64,000 nucleotides of DNA from CALBTQ01 sp036725605 (GTDB lineage: Bacteria > Lernaellota > Lernaellaia > Lernaellales > Lernaellaceae): NCBI GenBank assembly GCA_036725605.1, contig DAIMDW010000027.1, positions 23,035 through 87,034 of the forward strand, written 5' to 3'. The number at the start of each line of letters is the position of its first letter. The first letter of the stretch is position 1. The position numbers and the translations under genes are program-made. Of the stretch, positions 37,168 through 46,690 are shown one piece after another. The notes beneath the pieces were generated by a model that was given only the letters and a program-made list of their open reading frames with translations, did not search any database and had not been told where the DNA came from.

Positions 37168-38082
37168 TCATTGTTGGCGTTGCATCTCCCACGGTTCGGT
37201 ATGATTGGGAACACGCACAAAGCTGCGGCCGTCGGCGCAAATGCTGACCTTCGCTTCCCAGCGCAGTGGTTCGACCAACTCGAAGGCATAGCTGGTATCC
37301 GGCGTTTCGATCACCCCTTGGCGCTTCACGCGGGCATCGACATTGAACGCGTCGATAAACCAGGCGCCGGGCGCATGGGTCAATTGCACGCGATTGAAAT
37401 CGTAAAATTTTTTCTGATCAAGTCTCGGTCCGGCGCCGATCGACTCGAAAGGCATCGCCTGTGCTCCGGGTATCACCTTCAAAACGCGTGATCTGCCGAA
37501 TCCGACCACGAACGAACCGCGCGGCATGGCCGTGGGCGGAATCTGCGGGATGACGGCAAAGACATTGCCGGACAGACACTGGCCGGCCGGATCCCAATTC
37601 AGTTGGCCGCCGATTTCATAGGCATCGGCCGCACCCGGCGGATAATCGTATTCGAAGCGCAGTTCGTTGATTTCCTGCGCCAAGGGCAGATTGGCGGTCA
37701 TATCCAATCGACTTTGCTTGCGCCGGATACGCACTTCGCCCACTTGCGTCTGTTGAAAACCGCGCTCACTGGAATAGTGCGTGCGCAAAAATTCGCAGGT
37801 GTTTTTCGCGGTCCACCGGATATCGTCGGTAAACGCCTTGTTGCGCTCTTCTTGCCAATTCAGGCTTTCCACTTTGTTGTCATAACCGATTTTCATTTCG
37901 GCGGTAAACGTTACTTTATGACTACCGACCCCTATCACCTTGGCGCCGGTGTAAACGCCGACGATATCCGTGGGGATTTTCGGACCTGCTTCGCCGGATG
38001 CATTTTCATTTTTTTGGCAACCGGTCACCGGGAAGACGATCAAGGCAAACAAAAGCAGCGCACCAATAATCGTTCGCAACAT
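37168..38082 (-). CDS. Lipoprotein of unknown function
   Basis: 304 residues. Signal peptide with lipobox FPVTGC, then a soluble, mostly beta-like region without recognised domain. GGGAGGAG precedes ATG 38082. It lies 100 bases upstream of the radical SAM/glycosyltransferase operon on the same strand, so co-transcription is possible but not shown. No Asp-rich tether, unlike other lipoproteins in the window. Confidence 0.7.
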   Translation of the reverse strand: MLRTIIGALLLFALIVFPVTGCQKNENASGEAGPKIPTDIVGVYTGAKVIGVGSHKVTFTAEMKIGYDNKVESLNWQEERNKAFTDDIRWTAKNTCEFLRTHYSSERGFQQTQVGEVRIRRKQSRLDMTANLPLAQEINELRFEYDYPPGAADAYEIGGQLNWDPAGQCLSGNVFAVIPQIPPTAMPRGSFVVGFGRSRVLKVIPGAQAMPFESIGAGPRLDQKKFYDFNRVQLTHAPGAWFIDAFNVDARVKRQGVIETPDTSYAFELVEPLRWEAKVSICADGRSFVRVPNHTEPWEMQRQQ

Positions 38083-38128
38083 TCTGCTCCTCCCTCGCCG
38101 CCCAGTGTACTCGCAAACCGAAGCATTG

Positions 38129-38722
38129 TCAGGATGCATCGCGCAGAACGGTGAGCAGCGAAACGAATCCGTCGTCCGCGTTTTTTGCCTGCCACAAGCG
38201 CCGTCCCAGGTCGAGCGCCGGCAATGTGAGCGGCGTTTGCGACCGAGGCTTTTCCAGGTCGGCGCGCAACGCGGCGCAAAGCGTGCGCATGCCGCTGCAC
38301 ACGCGCCAATCGAACAAGCCGGCGATCAGCGGATTATCCTTGCCGAAATACAGGCTGCGCACGTCGTCCTTGAACGCCGCGACCGCCTTGCCCGCGGCAT
38401 AGGCCAACGCGGCTTCGGCCACCGCGCCCTCGTCGGGCACACGCCCGTTGAGGTTGAGCGCCAGACCGTCACACGCTTCGACCACCTGGTACACGTCGAG
38501 CGCGAAAATTGCCTTGTCCCACAACGCGTTGGCGCGCGCCTCGTCGAGCCCCTGGGCCATAAGCATCTGCGCCAGCGGCAGAAACTCGAGGCCGTCGCGC
38601 TGCGGCAGGAACACGGCGAAACCGTCGTCCTCCAGCGCACGGGCGATTTGCGCCATTTCGTCGCGTTCATGTTCGTTGAACAACGGGCCGCTGCAATAGA
38701 TGCACCTGGGTTGGTCGCTCAT
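38129..38722 (-). CDS. Nucleoside 2-deoxyribosyltransferase-like protein
   Basis: 197 residues. The family fold is recognised from the N-terminal YCSGPLFNEHERD, FAVFLPQRDG, the helix with YQVVEACDGLALNLNGR, and the catalytic-region VPDEGAVAEAALAYAAGK. It probably cleaves or transfers N-glycosidic bonds of nucleosides or a related phosphoribosyl compound. ATG 38722 is supported by GAGGAT. No pathway partners nearby. Confidence 0.8.
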   Translation of the reverse strand: MSDQPRCIYCSGPLFNEHERDEMAQIARALEDDGFAVFLPQRDGLEFLPLAQMLMAQGLDEARANALWDKAIFALDVYQVVEACDGLALNLNGRVPDEGAVAEAALAYAAGKAVAAFKDDVRSLYFGKDNPLIAGLFDWRVCSGMRTLCAALRADLEKPRSQTPLTLPALDLGRRLWQAKNADDGFVSLLTVLRDAS

Positions 38723-39313
38723 GATTATCCTCGCAGTTCGATTGTGTGCCAATGCGGAGTTCGGTCTATTTTACAGAAATGAAACGGTTCGGCCAGGATG
38801 AAATTCCATCGCGTAGGTGGGTCCGTTTTCCATACCCTCAAATGAAAAGGTAGGCCATGCTTTGCGCGGCAGTAATGGAGTTCTGGACCCCGAATCAAGT
38901 CCGGGATGACCAGGAATAATTCCTGGACCTATATACCACCTTCATTGTGTGGAGCCTCGACCGGCGCTGATGCGCGCGGAAACCGTTTCTTGGCGCGGCC
39001 AGATCCCGCGTCGAGTGCGGGATGACAAAGTAACTTTCATCATCGTTTTTGTCATTCCGACGGAGGAGCGCGTTAGCGCGACGATTGGCCGGTCCGCCGT
39101 AGCTTTAGCGGAGGAGGAAGGAATCCCTTTTCGCACAAACAACAAAAGGGATCTCTCCACTCCGCTTCCGCCTTCGCCATTCTACTTCGCTAAAGCTTCG
39201 TAGAATTTAAGGCTTCGGCGGACAGGGTCGCTTCGGTCGAGACGACAGACTTCCCGTCATGCCCGCGCAAGCGAGCCTCCAGGATCAGCCGATACTTTTC
39301 CTTACCTTTTCCC
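38723..39313. repeat. Repeat-rich intergenic island
   Basis: 591 bases without a credible gene between lexA and the transferase gene. Contains several dyads: CCAGGAA/TTCCTGG (38910-38926), ATCCCGC/GCGGGAT (39003-39023, followed by GACA), CCCG/CGGG near 38889-38905, ATTCTAC/GTAGAAT around 39179-39207, and a GTCATTCC block at 39053. Several segments resemble the dispersed GGGATGAC-type palindromic repeats found between genes of many bacteria. Confidence 0.6.
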
Positions 39314-39919
39314 TCACCCCATCTTGCGGCAGAGACCCACGACCTTGCCCTGGATGCGTACGCGGCGGGCGTCGTAGATCATCGGGGCCATGTCGCGGTT
39401 GGCGGGGCGCAGCTCGACCTTGTCGCCGCGGGGGTAGATGCGTTTGATCGTCGTTTCCTCGTCGTCGATCAGCGCGAGGGCGATCTCGCCGGTTTCCACC
39501 TGGGCGCGGCGGGCGATGATCGCATAGTCGCCGTGGAAGATGCCGTCTTCGATCATGCTGTCGCCATGGACGCGCAGGGCGAACAGCTTGGGTTCGGGGA
39601 ACAGGCTGCCGTCGATGGTCAGATGCCCTTCGATGTGTTCCAGCGCCAGGGCGGGCGGACCGGCGGCGGTGAGGCCGACGATCGGCACGGTGGCCGGCGT
39701 ATGCACAACATCCTCGACGACCCGCAGGCCGCGCGATTTGCCCGGCACGCGTTCGAGCGCGCCCTTGTGAATCAGCGCCGCGATCGCCTCCTGGATGGTG
39801 GAGATGGTCACGCCGAAGTGCAGCGCGATTTCCCGGTAGGTGGGCGGCACGCCTTCGCGTTCGTGATGGGTGCGAATGAATTCCAAAATCTGCCGTTGCT
39901 TGCGGGGTAAAGTTTCCAT
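39314..39919 (-). CDS. lexA: LexA-type SOS repressor
   Basis: 201 residues. N-terminal winged helix (1-70), then the self-cleaving peptidase domain: scissile Ala86-Gly87, catalytic Ser121 in GDSM, and Lys159 in ETTIKR. AGGAGG lies five bases before the ATG. Promoter at 39937-39965. The operator type could not be decided; no CTGT-N8-ACAG or GAAC-N4-GTTC site was seen, so this lineage may use another motif. Confidence 0.94.
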   Translation of the reverse strand: METLPRKQRQILEFIRTHHEREGVPPTYREIALHFGVTISTIQEAIAALIHKGALERVPGKSRGLRVVEDVVHTPATVPIVGLTAAGPPALALEHIEGHLTIDGSLFPEPKLFALRVHGDSMIEDGIFHGDYAIIARRAQVETGEIALALIDDEETTIKRIYPRGDKVELRPANRDMAPMIYDARRVRIQGKVVGLCRKMG

Positions 39920-39936
39920 AAACGCCTCCTGGTAAC

Positions 39937-39965
39937 AACATATCCCTTACACGCGTACCCGTCAA
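39937..39965 (-). promoter_or_regulatory. lexA promoter
   Basis: Minus strand TTGACG (39965-39960), 17-base spacer, TATGTT (39942-39937). A GTAA/TTAC dyad (GTAAGGG to TTGTTAC) overlaps the -10 and is a possible LexA autoregulation site. Confidence 0.6.
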
Positions 39966-40010
39966 CCGGTCGCGACAAATTATTTTTTCGCCTCATGAAA
40001 AATAATAACT

Positions 40011-40027
40011 ATTGAATATTGTTCAAT
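40011..40027. promoter_or_regulatory. Inverted repeat between lexA and the Cu-type efflux operon
   Basis: ATTGAA-TATTG-TTCAAT, 6-bp arms, lying in an AT-rich divergent intergenic region (39920-40158). Candidate operator for the efflux operon or for lexA; the protein that would bind it is not known. Confidence 0.4.
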
Positions 40028-40158
40028 AATTGACTGATATTGTACGGTTTTTATCGGCACTTGTTGCGGCATTCCAACTATATAGTGATTATGCTGAACC
40101 CAATACGGGATATGGTTTTTGTCCCGGCGAGAAAATAAAAGTGTGCAACGAGAAAATT

Positions 40159-41418
40159 ATGAAACTTCGGTCCATTATTATCATTTTCCTTATCTTGGCG
40201 GCGCTGCCGTCGTCGCCGGAAGCGCAGGCGCAGGAGGTCGACGAACTGGTCGCCCAGGCTTTCGCGGCCAATCCCGATCTGGCGGCGATGGCGACACAGG
40301 TGACCGCCTTGCAGGAACGCAGTGAAGGCGCGCGCATGTGGGCCGATCCGGTGTTTTCGGTCGAGTACAGCAGCGTGCCCTACGACACGTTGGCGCTGGA
40401 TGAATCGCCAATGAGCGGCGTGCAGTTCGTGTTGCGCCAGGCGCTGCCCTTCCCCGGCAAGAACGCGCGCCGCGAGGCGACCGCCGTCGCCGAAACCGAA
40501 GTGATGCAATGGCGGCTGGCCGAGCGCAAGGTGCAATTGGCCGGGCTGCTTCGTCAGACCTATTGGCAACTGGCGTTGACGCGCCGCCTGGCCGCGCTGA
40601 CCGACGAACATCTGAAGCTGGTCGAGCAACTGCGGCAAGCGGTCGGTGCTTCCTATCAAACCGGCCGCGCCGGGCAGGCCGACCTGCTGCGCCTGGACAT
40701 TCTCGCCGAGAAGCTCCGCGAGGATCGACGCGACTTCACGCGCGACGAAGCGACGCTGACCGCGAAAATCAACGCCGCGCTGCACCGCGATCCCGGCACG
40801 CCGATCGTCACCCCGGCGCAGATTCCGCCGACTTCGCCGCAGGGCGAGCTCGCCGCGCTGATCGAGCGCGCCGACGCGGATCGTCCCCTATTAAAGATGT
40901 GGCGCGCGGCCGCGCAACAGAAAGAGGAAGCGGCGCGCCTGGCGCGGGCCGAGCCGTGGCCCGACGTGTCGGTCTGGGCCGGCTACCGCTACCGCGAGGA
41001 ACTGCCGATGGACCCGGGCGACGATTTCGTGTCGTTCGGTCTCGCCTTTCCGCTGCCGTTGGATGTGGCCGGGCAGTATCGCGCCAAGCGCCGGGCGTTG
41101 ACCACCGAGGCGGGCGCGGCGCGGCAGGAACTCGAGGCGGCGCGCAATGACATCCGCGGCGCGCTGGCGGCCGATCTGGCGCAGTGGCAACGGGCGAGCG
41201 ACAAGGCGCGCCTCTACCGCGACCGGCTCGTTCCTCTCGCGCGCACGACATTGGAAAGCACGCTGGCCGCCTGGCAGACGGGCCGCGCCGACTTCACCGC
41301 GTTGTATCAGGCGCAGGCGCAGTTGATCGACTTCGAACGCGTCATCGCCCAGGCGCAGTTCACGGCGATGAATATGAAAATCGGCGTGGACGCGCTGATC
41401 GGCGAAACCGGCGAGTAA
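40159..41418 (+). CDS. TolC-like outer-membrane efflux channel (CusC-like)
   Basis: 419 residues. Signal peptide (ends about EAQA), then two repeats of the outer-membrane efflux protein fold (long helices with AFAANPDLAAM and LARAEPWPDVSVWAGYRY). It lies 11 bases before the adaptor gene and begins the efflux operon. GAGAAA is the only ribosome-site-like element before ATG 40159, so initiation may be weak. Channel for the CusBA pump downstream and perhaps for other RND pumps lacking their own channel. Confidence 0.85.
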   Translation: MKLRSIIIIFLILAALPSSPEAQAQEVDELVAQAFAANPDLAAMATQVTALQERSEGARMWADPVFSVEYSSVPYDTLALDESPMSGVQFVLRQALPFPGKNARREATAVAETEVMQWRLAERKVQLAGLLRQTYWQLALTRRLAALTDEHLKLVEQLRQAVGASYQTGRAGQADLLRLDILAEKLREDRRDFTRDEATLTAKINAALHRDPGTPIVTPAQIPPTSPQGELAALIERADADRPLLKMWRAAAQQKEEAARLARAEPWPDVSVWAGYRYREELPMDPGDDFVSFGLAFPLPLDVAGQYRAKRRALTTEAGAARQELEAARNDIRGALAADLAQWQRASDKARLYRDRLVPLARTTLESTLAAWQTGRADFTALYQAQAQLIDFERVIAQAQFTAMNMKIGVDALIGETGE

Positions 41419-41429
41419 AGGAAGCGACG

Positions 41430-42797
41430 ATGAAACGAATCATCCAACTCCGGCCGCTGTGGGTGACATTGGCCTTGGTGATCATCCTGGCCGGCTGCCA
41501 GTCACCGCCCGCCGCCGATGTGCACAGCGAACACGAGCATGCGGCGACGCGGACCGTTTACACCTGCCCGATGCATCCGGAGATTGTCGAGGACGCTCCG
41601 GGCGCCTGCCCCATCTGCGGGATGGATCTGGCGCCAAAGGAAATCGCCGACGAGGCGGCGACGCCCGCGCCGGAAGGCAAGACGCTCTACACCTGCTCGA
41701 TGCATCCGAACGTCATTTCCGACAAGCCGGGCACTTGCCCGATTTGCGGCATGGAGCTTGTTCCGGTGAAAGCGCCGGCCCCGTCGACCGGCGGCGAAGG
41801 CAAACCGGCGGTGACGATCGACCCGACGGTCCAGCAGAACATGGGCGTGCGGCTGGCGCCCGTGGCGCGCGGCGAAGTCTTCCGGCACGTGCGCACGATC
41901 GGCGAGGTGGAAGTGGCCGAAAACGAGTTGTCGGTGATCAACCTACGGTTCTCGGGGTGGGTCGAGCGCATCTGGGTCGATGAAACGGGGCAGTACGTCA
42001 AAAAGGGACAAAAGCTGCTGCAGATCTATTCGCCCGAGGTCGTCAACGCGCAGGAGGAACTGGTGCTGGCCGCCAAGACCTGGGGCGAGCAACACGAAAC
42101 GACACGCGCCGCGCGGCGCAAACTCGAACTGTGGGATGTGCCGGCCTGGCACATCGACCAGGTGCTCAAGACCGGCAACGCGCAAATGAAACTGACGATC
42201 ATCGCGCCGCGCAGCGGTTACGTGCTGCTCAAGAACGTCGTCCAGGGCGCACGCGTCATGGCGGGCGAGGATCTGTACCGCATCGGCAACCTGGGGGTCA
42301 TCTGGGTGAAGGCCGAAGTGTACGAGTTCGATGCGCCGTGGATCGCCGTGGGGGCGCCGGCGACGATGGAGCTGTCCTATCAACAGGGCCGCACGCTGTC
42401 GGGCACGGTCAACTACATCTATCCGACGCTCAACGATCGCAGCCGCACGCTGTCGATCCGGCTGGAGTTCGCCAATCCCGGCCTGACGCTGCGCCCGGGC
42501 ATGTTCGCCACCGTGCACATCGCCGCGCAGAAAAAAAGCGACGTGCTCACCGTGCCCAGCGAGGCGGTGATGGCCTCGGGCGAGCGACGCTTCGTGTTCG
42601 TGAACACCGCGCCCGGCCGCTTCGAGCCGCGCGACGTGGTCGCCGGGCTGGTCGGCGACAACCGCGCCACGGAGATCGTCGACGGCCTGCGCGAAGGCGA
42701 GACAATCGTCGTCTCCGGCCAGTTCCTGCTCGATTCGGAAAGCCAGTTGCAGGAAGCCACGCAAAAGCTGATGGCCGCGCGGGCGCACAATCACTGA
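41430..42797 (+). CDS. cusB: CusB-like metal RND adaptor with two metal-binding modules
   Basis: 455 residues. Lipobox IILAGC (Cys23), a His-rich start (HSEHEHAA), then two heavy-metal-binding modules: YTCPMHP with CPICGMDL (44-67) and YTCSMHP with CPICGMEL (87-110). After a Pro/Gly linker comes the usual adaptor: RFSGWVERIWVDETGQYV barrel half, hairpin, and C-terminal domains. The Met/Cys/His arrangement fits Cu(I)/Ag(I). AAAGGAAG site before ATG. The next gene starts 13 bases later. Confidence 0.9.
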   Translation: MKRIIQLRPLWVTLALVIILAGCQSPPAADVHSEHEHAATRTVYTCPMHPEIVEDAPGACPICGMDLAPKEIADEAATPAPEGKTLYTCSMHPNVISDKPGTCPICGMELVPVKAPAPSTGGEGKPAVTIDPTVQQNMGVRLAPVARGEVFRHVRTIGEVEVAENELSVINLRFSGWVERIWVDETGQYVKKGQKLLQIYSPEVVNAQEELVLAAKTWGEQHETTRAARRKLELWDVPAWHIDQVLKTGNAQMKLTIIAPRSGYVLLKNVVQGARVMAGEDLYRIGNLGVIWVKAEVYEFDAPWIAVGAPATMELSYQQGRTLSGTVNYIYPTLNDRSRTLSIRLEFANPGLTLRPGMFATVHIAAQKKSDVLTVPSEAVMASGERRFVFVNTAPGRFEPRDVVAGLVGDNRATEIVDGLREGETIVVSGQFLLDSESQLQEATQKLMAARAHNH

Positions 42798-42810
42798 AGG
42801 AGAAACACGC

Positions 42811-45800
42811 GTGATCGCCTGGATCATTGAACATAGCGTCAAGGAGCGATTCTTCGTGCTGGTCGTCACCGGCATCGTGATCGCGCTGGGCGTATGGGCG
42901 ACGGCGACCACGCCGGTCGACGCGGTTCCCGATCTGTCGGACGTGCAGGTGATCGTCTACACCGAGTTCGCCGGCCAGTCGCCGCAGGTGGTGGAAGATC
43001 AGGTGACCTATCCGCTGACCACCGCGATGCTGGCCGTGCCTTTCGCGAAGACGGTGCGCGGTTACAGCTTCTTCGGCTTCTCGATGGTCTACGTGATTTT
43101 CGCGGACGGCACCGACCTGTACTGGGCGCGCAGCCGCGTGCTGGAGTACCTGAATTTCGCGCGCGGCCGCCTGCCCGCCGGCATCACGCCGCAACTGGGC
43201 CCCGACGCGACGGGCGTGGGCTGGGTGTACATGTATTCGCTGACCAGCGATCGGCACGACCTGGCGCAACTGCGTTCGCTTCAGGATTGGTATTTGCGCT
43301 ACGACCTGATGAGCCTGCCGGGCGTGGCCGAGGTGGCGTCGGTCGGCGGCTTTGTGCGGCAGTACCAGATCGAGGTCGATCCGGAAAAGCTGCGCGCCTA
43401 CGGCGTGACGCTCAACCAGGTGATGATGGCCGTGCAGCGCTCGAACATCGACGTGGGCGGGCGGCTGCTGGAGATGGCCGAAACCGAATTCATGGTGCGC
43501 GGCAAGGGGTACATCAAAAGCCTGGACGATCTACGCGATATTCCGGTCGGGCTCGATAAGATACGCCACGCGCCGATCACCCTGGCGCAGGTCGCCGACA
43601 TTCACCTCGGGCCGGAACTGCGGCGCGGCCTGACCGAGATGAACGGTCAGGGCGAAGTCGTCACCGGCATCGTGGTCATGCGCTACGGCGAAAACGCGCG
43701 CGAGGTGATCGGGCGCGTCAAGCAGCGACTCAAGGAACTGTCCGCCGGGCTGCCCGAAGGCGTGCAGGTCCATACTTCCTACGATCGGTCGAATCTCATC
43801 GAGCGCGCGATCAAGACGCTGACCTCGAAGCTGATCGAGGAGTTGATCGTCGTCGCGTTGATCACCATTTTGTTTCTGCTGCATTTCCGCAGTTCGTTCG
43901 TCGCGGTGTTCACGCTGCCGGTCGGCATTTTGATCAGCTTTTTGGTCATGCGCCTGCTGGGGATCAACGCGAACATCATGAGCCTGGGCGGCATCGCCAT
44001 CGCCATCGGCGTGATGGTCGACGCCTCGGTGGTGATGGTCGAGAACATGCACAAACACCGCGAGCGCGAGCCGCACGCGCCGCAGTTGGACCTGGTGGTG
44101 CGCGCGGCCAAGGAAGTCGGCCCGGCGCTGTTTTTCTCGCTGTTGATCGTCACCGTCAGCTTCCTGCCGGTCTTCACCCTCGAGCAGCAGGAAGGCCGCA
44201 TGTTCAAGCCGCTGGCGTTCACCAAGACTTTCGCGATGGGCGCGTCGGCGGTGCTGGCGATCACGATCATCCCGGTGCTGATGTACTACTTCGTGCGCGG
44301 CCGTATTCGCGCCGAGGAAAGAAATCCGCTGAGCCGCCTGTTCATCAAACTGTACCGGCCGGTGATCCGCCTGGTGCTGGCGCGGCCGAAAACGACGATC
44401 GCCGCGGCCGTCGTCATCGTGCTGGTCACGCTGCTGCCGCTGGCGCGGCTGGGCAGCGAGTTCATGCCGCCGCTCAACGAGGGCGACCTGCTGTACATGC
44501 CGACCACGCCGCCGGGCATTTCGATCACCAAGGCGCGCGAACTGCTGCAACAGACCGACAAGATCATCGCTTCGCATCCGCAGGTGGCGCACGTGCTGGG
44601 CAAGATCGGCCGCGCCGAAACGGCGACCGATCCCGCGCCGCTGTCGATGATCGAAACGACGATCATCCTCAAGCCGCAACGCGAATGGCCGCGCGGCAAA
44701 AAGATCGAGGACATCGTGCGCGAACTCGACGCGATGGTGCGCTTCCCCGGCCTGACCAACGCCTGGACGATGCCGATCAAAACGCGCATCGACATGCTGG
44801 CCACGGGCATCAAGACGCCGGTGGGCATCAAGCTGCTGGGCGACGATCTGAACGTGCTGGCCGAGTTGGGCGAGCGCGTCGAGGCGGTGGTGCGCGATCT
44901 GCCGGGTACGGCGTCGGCCTACGCCGAGCGGGTGGTCGGCGGCAACTACCTGGACATCACCGTGCGGCGGCAGGACGCGGCGCGCTTCGGGCTGACCGTC
45001 GCCGACGTGCAGGACGTGGTGCGCAGCGCGATCGGCGGCATGAACGTCACCTGGACGGTCGAGGGGCTCGAGCGTTATCCGATCAACGTCCGCTTCCCGC
45101 GCGAGCTGCGCGATGATCCGCAAAAGCTCGCCGCCGTCGCGGTGCCCACGCCGCTGGGGCACACGGTGCAATTGGCGCAGGTGGCCGACATCGCGGTCGT
45201 CAAGGGCCCGCCGGCGATTAAAAGCGAGAACGCGCGGCGCACGGCGTGGATTTTCGTCGATCTGAAAACCGACAACCTCGGCGGGTGGGTCGCCGACGCG
45301 AAGAAGGCGGTAACCGCACAAGTACCGATGCCGCCGGGCGTCACCATGGTCTGGTCGGGGCAGTTCGAATACATGCAGCGCGCGCAAAAGCGCCTGGCCG
45401 TGGTGATTCCGCTGACGATCGCGATCATCTTCCTGCTGTTGTACATCCATTTCCGCAACCTCGGCGAAAGCGCGCTGGTGATGATCACGCTGCCCTTCGC
45501 GCTGGTCGGCGGCGTGTGGTTGATGTGGCTGGCCGGCTTCAACCTGTCGGTGGCCGTCGCGGTGGGCTTCATCGCGCTGGCCGGGCTGGCCGCGGAAACC
45601 GGCGTGGTCATGCTCGTGTACCTGGACGAAGCGGTGGAGCGCTATCGCCGCGAAGGTCGGCTCGATTCGCTCGCCGCGCTCAAAGCCGCGATCACCGAAG
45701 GCGCGGTCGAACGCGTGCGGCCCAAGCTGATGACCGTGGCCACCACGATGATCGGTCTGCTGCCGATCCTGTTCGGCACCGAAACCGGCACGCGGATCAT

Positions 45801-45966
45801 GAAGCGCATCGCCGCCCCGATGATCGGCGGTCTGGCTTCGTCGACGGTGCTGACGCTGGTGATCATTCCGGCCATTTATCTGCTGTGGCGCGCCTGGCCG
45901 CAGCGGCACGAATGGCGGGTGAAAAATAAAAAGGAGACAACTCGGAGCGAATCATCCGCTCGATAA
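42811..45966 (+). CDS. cusA: CusA-like heavy-metal RND pump
   Basis: 1051 residues, normal length. Inner-membrane pump exporting metal from periplasm or cytoplasm. The helix-4 motif AIGVMVDASVVMVENMHK matches the monovalent (Cu/Ag) HME type, whereas Zn/Co/Cd CzcA proteins have a DFG variant there. A second signature GFIALAGLAAETGVVM lies in the C-half. GTG start with GAAGGAG nine bases upstream. Confidence 0.93.
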   Translation: MIAWIIEHSVKERFFVLVVTGIVIALGVWATATTPVDAVPDLSDVQVIVYTEFAGQSPQVVEDQVTYPLTTAMLAVPFAKTVRGYSFFGFSMVYVIFADGTDLYWARSRVLEYLNFARGRLPAGITPQLGPDATGVGWVYMYSLTSDRHDLAQLRSLQDWYLRYDLMSLPGVAEVASVGGFVRQYQIEVDPEKLRAYGVTLNQVMMAVQRSNIDVGGRLLEMAETEFMVRGKGYIKSLDDLRDIPVGLDKIRHAPITLAQVADIHLGPELRRGLTEMNGQGEVVTGIVVMRYGENAREVIGRVKQRLKELSAGLPEGVQVHTSYDRSNLIERAIKTLTSKLIEELIVVALITILFLLHFRSSFVAVFTLPVGILISFLVMRLLGINANIMSLGGIAIAIGVMVDASVVMVENMHKHREREPHAPQLDLVVRAAKEVGPALFFSLLIVTVSFLPVFTLEQQEGRMFKPLAFTKTFAMGASAVLAITIIPVLMYYFVRGRIRAEERNPLSRLFIKLYRPVIRLVLARPKTTIAAAVVIVLVTLLPLARLGSEFMPPLNEGDLLYMPTTPPGISITKARELLQQTDKIIASHPQVAHVLGKIGRAETATDPAPLSMIETTIILKPQREWPRGKKIEDIVRELDAMVRFPGLTNAWTMPIKTRIDMLATGIKTPVGIKLLGDDLNVLAELGERVEAVVRDLPGTASAYAERVVGGNYLDITVRRQDAARFGLTVADVQDVVRSAIGGMNVTWTVEGLERYPINVRFPRELRDDPQKLAAVAVPTPLGHTVQLAQVADIAVVKGPPAIKSENARRTAWIFVDLKTDNLGGWVADAKKAVTAQVPMPPGVTMVWSGQFEYMQRAQKRLAVVIPLTIAIIFLLLYIHFRNLGESALVMITLPFALVGGVWLMWLAGFNLSVAVAVGFIALAGLAAETGVVMLVYLDEAVERYRREGRLDSLAALKAAITEGAVERVRPKLMTVATTMIGLLPILFGTETGTRIMKRIAAPMIGGLASSTVLTLVIIPAIYLLWRAWPQRHEWRVKNKKETTRSESSAR

Positions 45967-45981
45967 AAAAAGGAGTCATCG

Positions 45982-46527
45982 ATGAAAACATCAATGTTGA
46001 CAATCATTCTCGCCGTTGCGCTCATTTGGAGCGCCTCGATGGGCACGGCGCGGGCCGCCGATGCGCGCGACGCCTTCGACGCGACGATGAACAAGGCGCT
46101 GATCCCCTATTTGCGGATCACGACCGCCCTGGCCGCCGATAAAACCGACGGCGTCGTCGACAACGCGAAAACGATCGCCGCGCTGGCCGCCACGCTGGAT
46201 GCGTCGGGCATCGCGGGCGAGCATGCGGTTCATTATCAATCCATCGCCGCCAAGCTCGGCCCCGCCGCCGCCAAACTGGCACAGGCCGCGAACATCGAAG
46301 CGATGCGCAACGCATTGAAGGATCTCTCGCAGCCGATGGCCATGTGGCAACACCATGCGCAGCCGCAGAACGTAAACGTGGCGTATTGCTCGATGACCAA
46401 AGCCAGTTGGCTGCAGGAAGGCGCGGACATCCGCAATCCGTATTACGGCGCGGCGATGCTCACCTGCGGCGAGATCGTCGACGGTCCGGGCAAGGGAACG
46501 GCCGGCGGGACAGCGCAACATCATTGA
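45982..46527 (+). CDS. Periplasmic DUF3347-like protein of the efflux operon
   Basis: 181 residues. Signal peptide ending about TARAAD, an all-helical DUF3347-type domain, and its C-terminal signature: CSMTKASWLQEG, then NPYYGAAMLTCGE. Cys, Met and His residues in that segment, plus HH near the end, suggest metal handling. It is 15 bases after cusA and preceded by AAAGGAG, so it is part of the same operon and may act as a CusF-like periplasmic metal carrier (inference). Confidence 0.8.
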   Translation: MKTSMLTIILAVALIWSASMGTARAADARDAFDATMNKALIPYLRITTALAADKTDGVVDNAKTIAALAATLDASGIAGEHAVHYQSIAAKLGPAAAKLAQAANIEAMRNALKDLSQPMAMWQHHAQPQNVNVAYCSMTKASWLQEGADIRNPYYGAAMLTCGEIVDGPGKGTAGGTAQHH

Positions 46528-46635
46528 TCGCCCCCGGGCGACGGCTATTTCCGCATGCCGTTCGCCGATCGTCGACAAACCGACTGCTTCCGTTTTGCGC
46601 CCGGAAACAAACGATAATTAATTGGTCATTCCCCC

Positions 46636-46664
46636 TTGATTCGCATCGGTGAGGCTCGTATCCT
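46636..46664 (+). promoter_or_regulatory. Sigma70-type promoter for the MATE gene
   Basis: TTGATT (46636-46641), 17-base spacer, TATCCT (46659-46664); the ATG is at 46691. Confidence 0.5.
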
Positions 46665-46690
46665 CGCCGTTTGCTTTTTCGAGGAACATC

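Noticed and set aside
39920..40158. Canonical SOS box upstream of lexA
   Set aside because: Neither the proteobacterial CTGT-N8-ACAG nor the Gram-positive GAAC-N4-GTTC pattern is present; only a loose GTAA/TTAC dyad and ATTGAA-N5-TTCAAT were found.
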